Positions 8,300 through 16,665 of a stretch of 64,000 nucleotides of DNA are shown one piece after another. The translations under genes were made by a program, and so were the position numbers. Source of the stretch: Caballeronia sordidicola (GTDB lineage Bacteria > Pseudomonadota > Gammaproteobacteria > Burkholderiales > Burkholderiaceae). How positions within the stretch are numbered: position 1 is the stretch's first letter; the number at the start of each line of letters is the position of its first letter. Below the pieces are notes generated by a model. That model did not search any database, was not told where the DNA came from, and saw nothing but the letters and a program-made list of their open reading frames with translations. The stretch lies in the NCBI RefSeq assembly GCF_000729995.1, contig NZ_JNFG01000020.1:62001-126000 (forward strand), written 5' to 3'.

Positions 8300-9124
8300 A
8301 TGCAAGATTCCACCTTCTCCACCCGCGCGCGGGTCTTCCTGCTGGCGCCTGCGCTGGCCGTGTTCTGCGCGTTCTGGTTGCTACCGCTGGTCGCGTTGCT
8401 GCAGGCCAGCGCGGTGCCGGACGCGTTCACTGCGTATCGCGAGGTCCTGACCAACTCGCGTTATCTGCATAGCTTGCTTGCGACGATTGCGTTGTCGCTG
8501 GCGGTGACGGCGGCGACGCTGGTGTTATCGACGATCGCGGGCTTGTTTCTCGCACGCCGGGACCTGCCGGCGAAGCGCTTGCTGGTCGCGTTGCTGACCT
8601 TTCCGCTCGCGTTCCCCGGCGTGGTGGTGGGGTTCATGGTGATCATGCTGGCCGGGCGCCAAGGGTTGATCGGCGCCATCTCCACACGGCTGACGGGCGA
8701 CCGCTGGGTGTTCGCGTATTCACTCAGCGGTTTGTTCCTGGGCTATCTGTATTTCTCGATTCCGCGCGTGATCGTCACCGTCATGGCGGCTGCAACGAAG
8801 CTGGATGCGTCGCTGGAAGAAGCGGCGCGTTCGCTGGGGGCATCGCCGTGGCGGATCTTTATCGACGTTGTTATGCCCGCCCTGATGCCTGCATTGATCG
8901 CGGCGGGTGCAGTGTGCTTTGCTACCGCGATGGGCGCTTTCGGCACCGCGTTCACACTCGCCACCGACCTCGACGTATTGCCGATGACCATCTACACCGA
9001 GTTCACGCTGAACGCGAATCTTGCGACGGCAGCAGCGTTGTCGATCGTGCTCGGCCTGGTTACGTGGGCCGTGTTGGCGGTCGCTCGCAGCCTCACCGGC
9101 GCGACTGTCGCCGCTACCGCATGA
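8300..9124 (+). CDS. ABC transporter permease (first inner-membrane subunit)
   Basis: Starting at the ATG at 8300 this is a 274-residue integral membrane protein with about six helices, the first at residues 10-32. The cytoplasmic coupling loop EEAARSLGASPWRIFIDVVMP (about 175-195) is the EAA motif that contacts the ATPase, as in PotB/ThiP-type permeases. The open frame continues upstream in the preceding gene, but only the 8300 start follows that gene's stop and gives a normal N-terminus. It overlaps the second permease by ATGA, so the two are probably made in equal amounts. Confidence 0.88.
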   Translation: MQDSTFSTRARVFLLAPALAVFCAFWLLPLVALLQASAVPDAFTAYREVLTNSRYLHSLLATIALSLAVTAATLVLSTIAGLFLARRDLPAKRLLVALLTFPLAFPGVVVGFMVIMLAGRQGLIGAISTRLTGDRWVFAYSLSGLFLGYLYFSIPRVIVTVMAAATKLDASLEEAARSLGASPWRIFIDVVMPALMPALIAAGAVCFATAMGAFGTAFTLATDLDVLPMTIYTEFTLNANLATAAALSIVLGLVTWAVLAVARSLTGATVAATA

Positions 9125-10029
9125 GGACGCCGATGCCTGAGTTCCTGAGACCGCGTCGTTTGCTTGTTGCCGGGCAATTATTGCTGACGCTGGCGCTGGT
9201 TGCGTTCATGGTCGTGCCCGTGGTGATGTCGGTGATGGCCGGATTGACCGTCAACTATTTTCGCGGCGTGTCGAGCGGGTTGACGCTCAAATGGCTCGAG
9301 CAAGTGTGGGAGATGTATCAGGGTTCGGTCTGGTTATCGATAGAGATCGCGCTCGCAACGCTCGCCATCACGCTCGCGATTGGTGTGCCTGCAGCGTACG
9401 CCTTGGCGCGCAGCAACACGCGTTGGGCACGGTTCGTGGAAGAGCTTCTGGTGCTGCCTATTGCGTTGCCAGGGCTCGCTACCGCGTTGGCTTTGTTGTC
9501 CGTGTACGGCGGCTGGAGCGCGTTTCGATCGAGCATGTGGTTCATCGTCGCCGGGCATGTGGTCTTCACCTTGCCGTTCATGGTGCGCTCGGTCGCCGCC
9601 GTCTGCGCGGGTACTGACCTGCGGACCATGGAGGAAGGCGCGGCGAGTCTGGGCGCGTCGTTCACGCAGCGCTTCCTGACGATCGTGCTGCCGAATGCGC
9701 GTCCCGGCATTGTTGCCGGCGCGCTCGCGGTGCTGACTTTATCGATAGGCGAGTTCAACCTGACATGGATGCTGCATACGCCCGACACCAAGACACTCCC
9801 GGTCGGACTCGCCGATGCATACGCGTCCATGCGTCTTGAAGTCGGCAGCGCCTACACTATTCTTTTCCTGCTGATGACCTTGCCGTTGCTGATAGCGATG
9901 CAGTGGCTGGGCGTCGATCCGGCTGGGGCGCAAAGTGCCCGCGCCGCAGCAAAACGCAAGCGCGCATTGTCGCGAAGCAGCGCTCCGGGGCAGCAAACCC
10001 TTACCCAACCCGTAGAGACCGCACGATGA
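9121..10029 (+). CDS. ABC transporter permease (second inner-membrane subunit)
   Basis: A 302-residue membrane protein, PotC-like, with about six helices (first near residues 14-35) and the coupling loop EEGAASLGASFTQRFLTIVLP. It pairs with the preceding permease to form the transmembrane pore. The start at 9121 overlaps the upstream stop by four bases; an ATG four codons later is also possible. The C-terminal 35 residues are Ala/Arg-rich and look unstructured and cytoplasmic, longer than usual for the family. The stop overlaps the ATPase start. Confidence 0.87.
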   Translation: MRTPMPEFLRPRRLLVAGQLLLTLALVAFMVVPVVMSVMAGLTVNYFRGVSSGLTLKWLEQVWEMYQGSVWLSIEIALATLAITLAIGVPAAYALARSNTRWARFVEELLVLPIALPGLATALALLSVYGGWSAFRSSMWFIVAGHVVFTLPFMVRSVAAVCAGTDLRTMEEGAASLGASFTQRFLTIVLPNARPGIVAGALAVLTLSIGEFNLTWMLHTPDTKTLPVGLADAYASMRLEVGSAYTILFLLMTLPLLIAMQWLGVDPAGAQSARAAAKRKRALSRSSAPGQQTLTQPVETAR

Positions 10030-11084
10030 GACTCGAAGCCGTTCCCGTCACCCTCAGCCGTTGTGCGAAAACGTTTCGCGGGCAGCGTGTGCTCGAACCT
10101 GTCGATCTCAGCATCGAACCCGGCGAGACGCTGGTGCTGCTCGGACCGTCAGGCTGCGGCAAGACCACCACGCTGCGGTTGATTGCGGGGCTGGAAAAGC
10201 CCGATGCCGGTGGCCGCGTGAGCTTCGGTGCCGACGATGTCACGGCATTGCCCATCGAGCGTCGTCAGGTCGGCATGGTGTTCCAGAATTACGCGCTGTT
10301 TCCCAATCTAACCGTGCGCGGCAACGTGGGTTATGGCTTGCGGATCCAGAAGGTGGAGGCATCGGCGGCGCGTCGGCGGGTGGATGAATTGCTCGAGATG
10401 ACTGAATTGAACGCCCACGCCGACAAGCCGATTACGGAGTTGTCCGGCGGTCAGCGCCAGCGTGTTGCATTGGCTCGCGCACTGGCGCCGAGGCCGCGTG
10501 TATTGTTGCTCGATGAACCGCTGACCGCACTCGATGCCCGCCTGCGCGAAACCCTGCGTGCCGAGATGAATGCGTTGCTGCGCGAGCTTCGCGTGACCAG
10601 TATCTACGTCACGCATGACCAGTCCGAAGCGATGGCTTTGGCCGACCGGATCGTGGTGATGAGCGAAGGGCGCATTGAGCAGTGTGGCACGCCGCGCGAG
10701 ATTTATTACCAGCCGGCGAGCCGCGCGGTGGCGCAATTCATCGGTACATTGAATCGGGTGGCGGGAGAGTGCCGCGATGACGTATTCGTCACGCTTGGCG
10801 GTACGATTAGCGTGACGGGACTCGTTGCGCAATTGCGTGCGCGGGATGGTGCGCGGACGGAAGTTTTCTTCCGGCCGGAAGATGCTGTCCTTGTCGATCC
10901 GCAATCTGCGCAGCTGCGCGGCGCGGTGGAGTCGGCGCTGTTTTTGGGTGAACGTACCCGCTTGAAAATCAGGGACGCGGCGCCGGATGCATTGATTGTC
11001 GATGTGCCCGGCCGCGTTGAACTGGCGCAGGGAACGGCGGTGGGGATATCGGTGCGCGACGAGGGCTGGGTCGCGTTGCGTTGA
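10026..11084 (+). CDS. ABC transporter ATP-binding protein
   Basis: A 352-residue ATPase that powers the importer. The Walker A loop is GPSGCGKTT at residues 40-48, the Q-loop lies at FQNYALFP, the ABC signature is LSGGQ at 139-143, Walker B is VLLLDEP at 159-165 and the switch histidine is in VTHDQSEAM. The C-terminal ~110 residues form a TOBE-type regulatory domain, placing it in the polyamine/iron/sn-glycerol-3-phosphate group of importers. The ATG at 10026 overlaps the permease stop; the longer frame upstream of it is not needed. Forty-six bases separate it from the phosphodiesterase gene. Confidence 0.9.
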   Translation: MRLEAVPVTLSRCAKTFRGQRVLEPVDLSIEPGETLVLLGPSGCGKTTTLRLIAGLEKPDAGGRVSFGADDVTALPIERRQVGMVFQNYALFPNLTVRGNVGYGLRIQKVEASAARRRVDELLEMTELNAHADKPITELSGGQRQRVALARALAPRPRVLLLDEPLTALDARLRETLRAEMNALLRELRVTSIYVTHDQSEAMALADRIVVMSEGRIEQCGTPREIYYQPASRAVAQFIGTLNRVAGECRDDVFVTLGGTISVTGLVAQLRARDGARTEVFFRPEDAVLVDPQSAQLRGAVESALFLGERTRLKIRDAAPDALIVDVPGRVELAQGTAVGISVRDEGWVALR

Positions 11085-11130
11085 TTCTTCACGTTCTCTC
11101 GTTCGCCTGAAGCCAAACCAAGGAGATGCC

Positions 11131-11964
11131 ATGCTGCTCGCTCAAATCACGGATTTGCATATCAAGCTTCCCGGTGTGCTCGCGTATAAGAAAGTCGATA
11201 CCGCCGCGTGTCTGCGTGCTTGTGTCGAACGGTTGAACGCGCTGAGTCCGCGTCCTGATGCGGTGCTGGTGACGGGCGATCTGGTGGATTTTGGAACCGT
11301 CGATGAATACCGGCACTTGGCAGCGTGCCTGAAGCCGTTGGAAATGCCGGTGTATCTGATGGTCGGAAACCACGACGATCGCGCGGCATTGCGCGAAGTT
11401 TTCGATGCCGGTTATCTGCACGAAAGCGGTACAGGTAGCGACTTTGTGCAATATGCGTTCGATCTGCAAGATATGCGGATCATCGCGCTGGATTCGCAGA
11501 AGCCGCAGGAAAGCCCGGGCACGTTATGCGATGCGCGTCTTGCGTGGCTTGAGCATCAGTTGGAGGCCGCTGACGGTCGTCCGGTGATTGTCGCGTTGCA
11601 TCATCCGCCGTTTGCTACCGGTATCGGGCATATGGACGACATGGCGCTTGACGCGCAGGCCGCGTCGAAGCTCGAGGCGCTGATTTCGAGGTATCCGAAT
11701 GTGGAGCGTGTTTTGTGTGGGCATGTGCATCGGCCGGTGTTTAAGCGCTTCGCGGGAACGATCGCTTCTATTGCGCCATCGACCGCGCATCAGGTGGTGC
11801 TTGATCTGCATGTCGACGCACCGTCGGCGTTCGTGCTCGAGCCGGGGGCGTTTGCCTTGCACTATTGGACGCACGACGTGGGGCTCGTGTCGCATCATGA
11901 ATACGTCGAGCAGTTTGACGGCCCGTATCCGTTCTTCGATGACGATGGGGCGTTGGTGGACTAA
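11131..11964 (+). CDS. Calcineurin-like phosphodiesterase (CpdA/GpdQ type)
   Basis: A 277-residue cytoplasmic metallophosphoesterase. All metal-ligand blocks are present in order: TDLHI (D8, H10), VTGDLVDFG, MVGNHDDR, ALHHPPF and CGHVHRP. This block order and the length match class III cyclic-nucleotide phosphodiesterases and the glycerophosphodiesterase GpdQ. A strong AAGGAGA ribosome-binding site fixes the ATG at 11131. Because it closes an ABC-importer operon, I infer that it hydrolyses the imported compound, for example a glycerophosphodiester, rather than acting mainly on cAMP. That role is inference; the fold is clear. Confidence 0.85.
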   Translation: MLLAQITDLHIKLPGVLAYKKVDTAACLRACVERLNALSPRPDAVLVTGDLVDFGTVDEYRHLAACLKPLEMPVYLMVGNHDDRAALREVFDAGYLHESGTGSDFVQYAFDLQDMRIIALDSQKPQESPGTLCDARLAWLEHQLEAADGRPVIVALHHPPFATGIGHMDDMALDAQAASKLEALISRYPNVERVLCGHVHRPVFKRFAGTIASIAPSTAHQVVLDLHVDAPSAFVLEPGAFALHYWTHDVGLVSHHEYVEQFDGPYPFFDDDGALVD

Positions 11965-11976
11965 GGGCTTAGCCGG

Positions 11977-13311
11977 TTACTTCCCCGGCGCCAACGACCC
12001 CACTCTCACCGTCAACCCACCCCCATCCTCGCGATTGCGCACCTCGAGCGTAGCCCCATGCCGCCCCGCAATGCTTGATGCTATCGCGAGTCCAAGCCCG
12101 CTACCCGCCCCCTGCGCACCCGTACCGCGATAAAACCGGTCAAAAACCCGGCCCAGTTCATCGGGCGCAATGCCCGACCCTGTATCCACGACTTCAACGC
12201 CCATGCCTTGTACATCACGCGTAAGGATCACATCGACCTTGCCGCCCTCGGGCGTATGGCGAATCGCGTTATCGATCAGATTGTTCAGCAGGATCCCAAG
12301 CGAATGTTCATCGCCCAGCACGACATACTCGTCCGATGCATTGCGCGTGCGCTCCTCCAGTCCCAGATCGATGCGTTTGGCCTCCGCCAGCAACGAGAGA
12401 TCACTGACTGACCTCTCCGCGAGACGGCGCAGACTCACGGGCGCCATCGACGCAGCACGATTCGCATCCTCGCGTGCCATCGCCAATAACTGATGTGCAA
12501 GGTGAATGATCCGGTTGAGCCGTCCCTCGAGACGCTCGAGTATCTGGCCGTCGCCTTGCAAAGTGCCGTCACGCCGGGCCGCCTGAAGCTGCAACTTCAA
12601 CGCGGTCAGCGGCGTGCGCAATTCGTGCGCCGCATCGGCAACAAAAACTCGCTGCGCTTGCGACGCATCGTTCAACCGGCGCAGCAAGTCGTTGAGCGCA
12701 TCGACCAGTGGACGGATCTCGACCGGCACGCGAGCGCCAGCTTGCAACGGCTCAAGCGAGTCGAGCGAGCGCCGCGATAACGCCCGCGACAACCCACCGA
12801 TCGGCGCAAGCCCCCGTGCGACGACAAACAACACCAGCGCAATGGTCACCGGCACCACCAGCGCTAGCGGCCACAAGGTGCGCCAGGCGAGCCGCAGCGC
12901 AAGATCCTCGCGAACCGAGAACGGTTGCGCCACCTGAATGTACCGCTCAGGTTGCTGCAGGCCAAACACGCGCCATCGGTAGTCATCGCGTTCAATCGAC
13001 CGGAATCCTTCAGCGATGCGCGGCAACGCCGGCTCCTTGAGCGAGTGGTAAACGAGCTTGCCTTGTTTGTCCCAGATATCGATAGCAATCCGGTCGTCGG
13101 CTATGCCGCTGAAGTCGTGGTTGGCCCGTTCGGTAGCATCGGCGGTAGCAATATTTGCCGGCAACGACAGCGCGACGGTGCGCAGCTCGTAGTCGAACAA
13201 CTCGCTCGCTTCACGGCGCGCGGTGTTAAAGATGCCATAGGCCGCAGCCAGCGACGTCGCGGCCAGTCCGAAGATCAGCCAGCCGAGCAGCCAGCGGCGG
13301 ATAGATGTCAT
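11977..13311 (-). CDS. Sensor histidine kinase (QseC/PmrB/TctE-like)
   Basis: A 444-residue membrane kinase. A first helix (7-27) and a second (147-166) frame a ~120-residue periplasmic sensor of the two-component-sensor N-terminal type. A HAMP-like linker follows, then the phosphoacceptor H-box ADAAHELRTPLTALK with H229, an N-box around NNLIDNAIRHTPEGG, and the G-boxes DTGSGIA and GSGLGLAI. It would phosphorylate the response regulator encoded immediately upstream, whose stop overlaps this start by 4 bases. The signal is unknown; metal ions, cationic peptides, quinones or tricarboxylates are sensed by relatives. It converges with the phosphodiesterase gene at a 12-base gap. Confidence 0.88.
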   Translation of the reverse strand: MTSIRRWLLGWLIFGLAATSLAAAYGIFNTARREASELFDYELRTVALSLPANIATADATERANHDFSGIADDRIAIDIWDKQGKLVYHSLKEPALPRIAEGFRSIERDDYRWRVFGLQQPERYIQVAQPFSVREDLALRLAWRTLWPLALVVPVTIALVLFVVARGLAPIGGLSRALSRRSLDSLEPLQAGARVPVEIRPLVDALNDLLRRLNDASQAQRVFVADAAHELRTPLTALKLQLQAARRDGTLQGDGQILERLEGRLNRIIHLAHQLLAMAREDANRAASMAPVSLRRLAERSVSDLSLLAEAKRIDLGLEERTRNASDEYVVLGDEHSLGILLNNLIDNAIRHTPEGGKVDVILTRDVQGMGVEVVDTGSGIAPDELGRVFDRFYRGTGAQGAGSGLGLAIASSIAGRHGATLEVRNREDGGGLTVRVGSLAPGK

Positions 13312-13970
13312 TCGATACCCTTGAGCCGGTAGCCCACGCCCCGGACCGTCAATATTTGCTCAGCGCCAATCTTGCGTCTGAGACTGTGGACATGTACCTC
13401 AATGGTATTGCTGCCCACTTCCTCTCCCCATCCATACAGCTTCTCCTCCAGTTCCGCACGCCTGAAAACGCGTGTTGGCTCCTCGATCAGCACCTGAAGC
13501 AACGCGAACTCGCGCGGCACCAGCGGCAACGGCACACCCGCCTTGCTAGCTTCGTGCGACGCGGGATCAAGGGCAAGCTCGCCATGCGTATAGATGGGCT
13601 GCTTTTGTCCGGTACGACGTCGCAGCGCCGCGCGCACGCGTGCGGCCAGTTCGTCGAGATCGAAGGGTTTCATGAGGTAGTCGTCGGCACCTGCATCCAG
13701 CCCGCGGACGCGGTCGTCCACGGCATCGCGCGCAGTCAGGATGATGACTGACGCCGCTCCGCCGGCCTTGCGGTATGTGTTCAACACCTGGATGCCATCG
13801 CGTTTCGGCAAGCCGAGGTCGAGCAGCACGAGGTCGTACACGCCATTGCCAAGCGACAGTTCCGCGGCGCGTCCGTCCGCCGCCCAGTCGATTGCGTAAC
13901 CCAGCCGGCGCATGGAGTCGAGCACGGTCTCGGCAATCATCTCGTCGTCTTCTACCAGTAATAGCCGCAT
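13308..13970 (-). CDS. OmpR-family response regulator (QseB/PmrA/TctD-like)
   Basis: A 220-residue regulator. The receiver domain has the acidic pair ED(D) at 7-9, the phosphorylation site D51 in LLDLGLP, T79 and K101 in LMKPF. The C-terminal winged helix (about 125-218) includes the ELEEKLYGWGEEVGSNTIEVHVHSLRRK type recognition region of the QseB/PmrA/TctD subgroup. A GGGGAG ribosome-binding site precedes the ATG. Members of this subgroup bind CTTAA-type direct repeats with an 11-base period. Such a repeat lies 59-76 bases upstream of this gene (14029-14046), so autoregulation is likely. Confidence 0.9.
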   Translation of the reverse strand: MRLLLVEDDEMIAETVLDSMRRLGYAIDWAADGRAAELSLGNGVYDLVLLDLGLPKRDGIQVLNTYRKAGGAASVIILTARDAVDDRVRGLDAGADDYLMKPFDLDELAARVRAALRRRTGQKQPIYTHGELALDPASHEASKAGVPLPLVPREFALLQVLIEEPTRVFRRAELEEKLYGWGEEVGSNTIEVHVHSLRRKIGAEQILTVRGVGYRLKGIE

Positions 13971-14028
13971 CGTGAAGTCTCCCCGGTCCTACCAAAAAAT
14001 ATCGAGCATGAATTGTCTGCGGCAGCTG

Positions 14029-14046
14029 CTTAAGCGTTCCTTAAGC
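14029..14046. promoter_or_regulatory. CTTAA direct repeat, candidate response-regulator box 1
   Basis: CTTAAGC-GTTC-CTTAAGC: two identical 7-base units with an 11-base period, one turn of the helix. This matches the PmrA/QseB box layout (CTTAA, six bases, CTTAA). It lies upstream of the two-component operon itself. Assignment to the neighbouring regulator is an inference from family knowledge and position. Confidence 0.6.
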
Positions 14047-14162
14047 ACGGGCTTCCCAGAATCAATCGCTTGTGCCATGAATCTTTCGAATTCACAGTAA
14101 TCCTTACCATGTCTTTATCCAGGGCCGGCCCTTCTCCGTGACAAGTCCAATGCCCGGAAGTC

Positions 14163-14180
14163 TTTAAGCATCGCTTAAGC
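14163..14180. promoter_or_regulatory. CTTAA direct repeat, candidate response-regulator box 2
   Basis: TTTAAGC-ATCG-CTTAAGC repeats the layout of box 1 with one mismatch in the first unit and the same 11-base period. It lies 80 bases before the DUF4118 gene. This places that gene in the probable regulon of the adjacent two-component system. Confidence 0.55.
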
Positions 14181-14259
14181 TTATGCATGCGACACTGGCT
14201 GTAACTGTGTGTAATAATCCACCCTCGTTCTGGTTATCTCGCTGAAACAATCCGCATTA

Positions 14260-14991
14260 ATGAATATTCAAAACGCCCGCCGCTGGGCGCCGCGAGGCAA
14301 GCGAGTGTGGGTAATGAGCGCGCTCGCACTTTGTGTCGCCAGCGGGGTCAGACTCGCCTTGCACCCATTCCTCGGCCCGGTCATGCCAGGTGTCGCCTTC
14401 TGCATAGCGGCGGCCATGGTCGAATATTTCTTTGGCCTCATTCCTTCGCTGACAGTCATGCTGCTTGGACTGGGCATTGCCGATTTCCTGTTCGTTCCAC
14501 CTTACGGCCAGATTGCGGTCATCGATCGCGCTGACGTCATGCTCGCGATTTCGTATCCGCTCGTCACGCTGTCCACTATCACACTTATCGAACGGCTGCG
14601 GCGCTCGCAATTCAGTACAGAACTGATCGCGGCAGTGGCGCTTTCACGCTACGAAATGCTGCTGCGCGCCGATAATGAGCGTGCGCTGTCGCGCCGGGCG
14701 GTGGACGAAACGCATCGGCTGGTGCGGCATCTTCCGCATTACCACGACGCCATCATCTTGCTGCAGGCCGTCGATCGCAACGCGGCGCCAGGCGCCAAGG
14801 AAATGGCGCCGGGGCGGCTTTTTGCCAGTGCGCATCCTGACGATATCGAAAGGCTACACCGTGGTTTGCAACCGGGGCGGCATCGCGTGCGCATCAGTTC
14901 GGGCGACGGTGTGCACAGACTCGTGGAATGCATTTGTGAGCGCTTTACCACCCACGCCGGTGAGTTTCTGATCTTGCGCAGGGTTGATTAG
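14260..14991 (+). CDS. DUF4118 (KdpD-like) membrane protein
   Basis: A 243-residue protein whose N-terminal half (about 17-110) contains three to four hydrophobic helices with the sequence FFGLIPSLTVMLLGLGIADFLFVPP, typical of the four-helix DUF4118 module found in KdpD and related sensor kinases. The remaining ~130 residues are soluble and show no kinase, GGDEF or response-regulator motifs, so this is a sensor-like membrane module without an obvious output domain. It could modulate the adjacent kinase, but nothing in the sequence proves it. A CTTAA-type direct repeat lies 80 bases upstream. Its stop overlaps a possible TTG start of the next gene. The domain call is good; function is unknown. 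Confidence 0.7.
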   Translation: MNIQNARRWAPRGKRVWVMSALALCVASGVRLALHPFLGPVMPGVAFCIAAAMVEYFFGLIPSLTVMLLGLGIADFLFVPPYGQIAVIDRADVMLAISYPLVTLSTITLIERLRRSQFSTELIAAVALSRYEMLLRADNERALSRRAVDETHRLVRHLPHYHDAIILLQAVDRNAAPGAKEMAPGRLFASAHPDDIERLHRGLQPGRHRVRISSGDGVHRLVECICERFTTHAGEFLILRRVD

Positions 14992-14992
14992 C

Positions 14993-15883
14993 GTGACCAA
15001 GAAAACCTCCGCGTTGACCGCGTCGACCTTCTACTCCGGCAGCGACCATGCAGTCCTGATGCTGCACGGCCTGTCCAGCTCACCGCTCGAAATGCGCCAT
15101 CTCGCGCGCTACTTGAATAGCGAAGGGCTCACCACCTGTGCGCCCAACCTCCACGGTTACAGTGCAGGCACGCCGGAACTGCGCATGGAAGCATGGGTTG
15201 CGGCCGCGGTCAGGGAATTCGATGCGCTGAGCGAGCGTTACTCGCGAGTCTCCGTGTGCGGCCTTTCGATGGGCGCAGCGCTCGCACTGGCGCTCGTGCG
15301 TGAGCGGCCCAGCGCGCAGGCTATCGTGCTGCTGTCTGTCACGCTCGACTACGACGGTTGGGCGATGCCGTGGTATCGCTTCCTGCTCGGCTGGGCGTAT
15401 TACACGCCGCTGCGCCATCGCTGGCGGTATCGCGAGGAAGCGCCGTTCGGGCTGCGCAACGAGGCGTTGCGCGCGAAGGTCGGCCGCGCGATGCAGCGTA
15501 ACGACTTGAGCGAAGTAGGCCCGTCGAGCATCTCGCTTCCTGCGTTGCATGAAGCGAGCCGCCTTGCCGCGAGCGTGAAAAGAACACTGGCGGCGCTCAA
15601 GAACGATTGCCTGCTGATTCATGCAATCGACGACGAGACCTCCAGTCCGCGCAACGCGCAATTCGTTGCGTCGAACATTGGATCGCCGGTTCTGCGCACC
15701 ATCTATCTCGACGATTCGTACCACATGATCACCTCCGACAACGAGCGGGAAATCGTCGCCCGCGAGACCGCCGTGTTCCTCAAGGAAAGCGAAGCCGCCA
15801 GCAGTGCCGAAGGAGGAGCTAAGCCGGTGGTATCGAAGGCGCTTGCACGGCGCCTCAGGCAGATGGCCTCCATCAGCAAATAA
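14993..15883 (+). CDS. Alpha/beta hydrolase (carboxylesterase family)
   Basis: A 296-residue hydrolase from the GTG at 14993; a TTG at 14984 is an alternative that overlaps the upstream gene. The oxyanion region reads VLMLHGLSSSPLEMRHLA, the nucleophile elbow is CGLSMGAAL (GxSxG), a likely catalytic aspartate lies in HAIDDETSS and the histidine in DDSYHMIT. This arrangement is that of Est30-type carboxylesterases and monoacylglycerol lipases, which cleave small esters in the cytoplasm; there is no signal peptide. The last ~35 residues (Ala/Ser-rich, then basic) extend beyond the usual fold. It is likely co-transcribed with the DUF4118 gene. The substrate is unknown. Confidence 0.8.
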   Translation: MTKKTSALTASTFYSGSDHAVLMLHGLSSSPLEMRHLARYLNSEGLTTCAPNLHGYSAGTPELRMEAWVAAAVREFDALSERYSRVSVCGLSMGAALALALVRERPSAQAIVLLSVTLDYDGWAMPWYRFLLGWAYYTPLRHRWRYREEAPFGLRNEALRAKVGRAMQRNDLSEVGPSSISLPALHEASRLAASVKRTLAALKNDCLLIHAIDDETSSPRNAQFVASNIGSPVLRTIYLDDSYHMITSDNEREIVARETAVFLKESEAASSAEGGAKPVVSKALARRLRQMASISK

Positions 15884-15966
15884 AGCCTGGGCGACAGCCT
15901 GGCGGCGGCCTGCAGCGGTGCCGAAGCTTTCAAAACAATTTTTGGTAACTGAACGCTCCGCGCGCG

Positions 15967-15984
15967 GATAAGCGTCGCTTAAGC
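15967..15984. promoter_or_regulatory. CTTAA-like direct repeat, candidate response-regulator box 3
   Basis: GATAAGC-GTCG-CTTAAGC keeps the 11-base period and 4-base gap of boxes 1 and 2, with a less perfect first unit. It lies 190 bases before the small membrane-protein gene at 16174, in a 290-base gap that holds no other recognisable element. Confidence 0.4.
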
Positions 15985-16173
15985 ATGTCCCGTGCACTCT
16001 ATCTGCACTGTGGGCTCGGTCGGTTGTGCGGCGGGCGGATTTCGCCGGCTTACCGCGGCAACGCGTTCCGCGTTCCGCCTTGCCGTGGACATTGAGCCCA
16101 GCATCGGATGGAAGCGGGGCCTTGTTCAAGATTGAAAGCAAATTTCGCTTGGTGCGAGACCGGAGAAACCGTC

Positions 16174-16539
16174 ATGCAAACCACTTTGTCGATCGCATTG
16201 CGCGCCCATGCGGTGCTCTTGTCGGCATCGGTGGCGGTGCTGACGGCGATGTGTCTATGCATCGTCTTGTTGCTGCACCTGCCGTTGGATCATCAGGGCA
16301 CGTTCGGACTCAGGGCGACAGTGTTCGTTATCGCGGCGCTCGGCGCGCTTTATGTGCGGCATAGGGCAAGCTGCGCGTTCAACGCAGCTTTGCAGGCGCG
16401 GCAGATCCGCTTAAGCGACGTCAACGCGAACGGCATTTCAATCAGCGACGACTGCCCGCACGCGTGGATGGTTCAGCTATACGCAGAGCTCCATCCGGCG
16501 GCGGCGCGTCGGCAGATCGCGTCGAGGAAATGTGCTTAA
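16174..16539 (+). CDS. Small hypothetical membrane protein
   Basis: A 121-residue protein starting at the ATG at 16174, preceded by a GGAGAAA ribosome-binding site. Two hydrophobic helices are visible: residues 10-37 (VLLSASVAVLTAMCLCIVLLL) and about 47-62. They are followed by a soluble tail of about 58 residues containing two cysteines. I recognise no domain. A CTTAA-type repeat lies upstream, so it may belong to the neighbouring two-component regulon. Codon use and the good ribosome-binding site favour a real gene. Confidence 0.55.
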   Translation: MQTTLSIALRAHAVLLSASVAVLTAMCLCIVLLLHLPLDHQGTFGLRATVFVIAALGALYVRHRASCAFNAALQARQIRLSDVNANGISISDDCPHAWMVQLYAELHPAAARRQIASRKCA

Positions 16540-16665
16540 TGCGCATGCGACGTGCGTTGCCCGAAGACGGTGGACTGACGGCACTACAAACCCCTGTCGT
16601 CAATTAATCATCTTTTTGTTCAAGTCAGGCGCGGCGGGCACACCCCACGACGATCCAGCCTGAGC

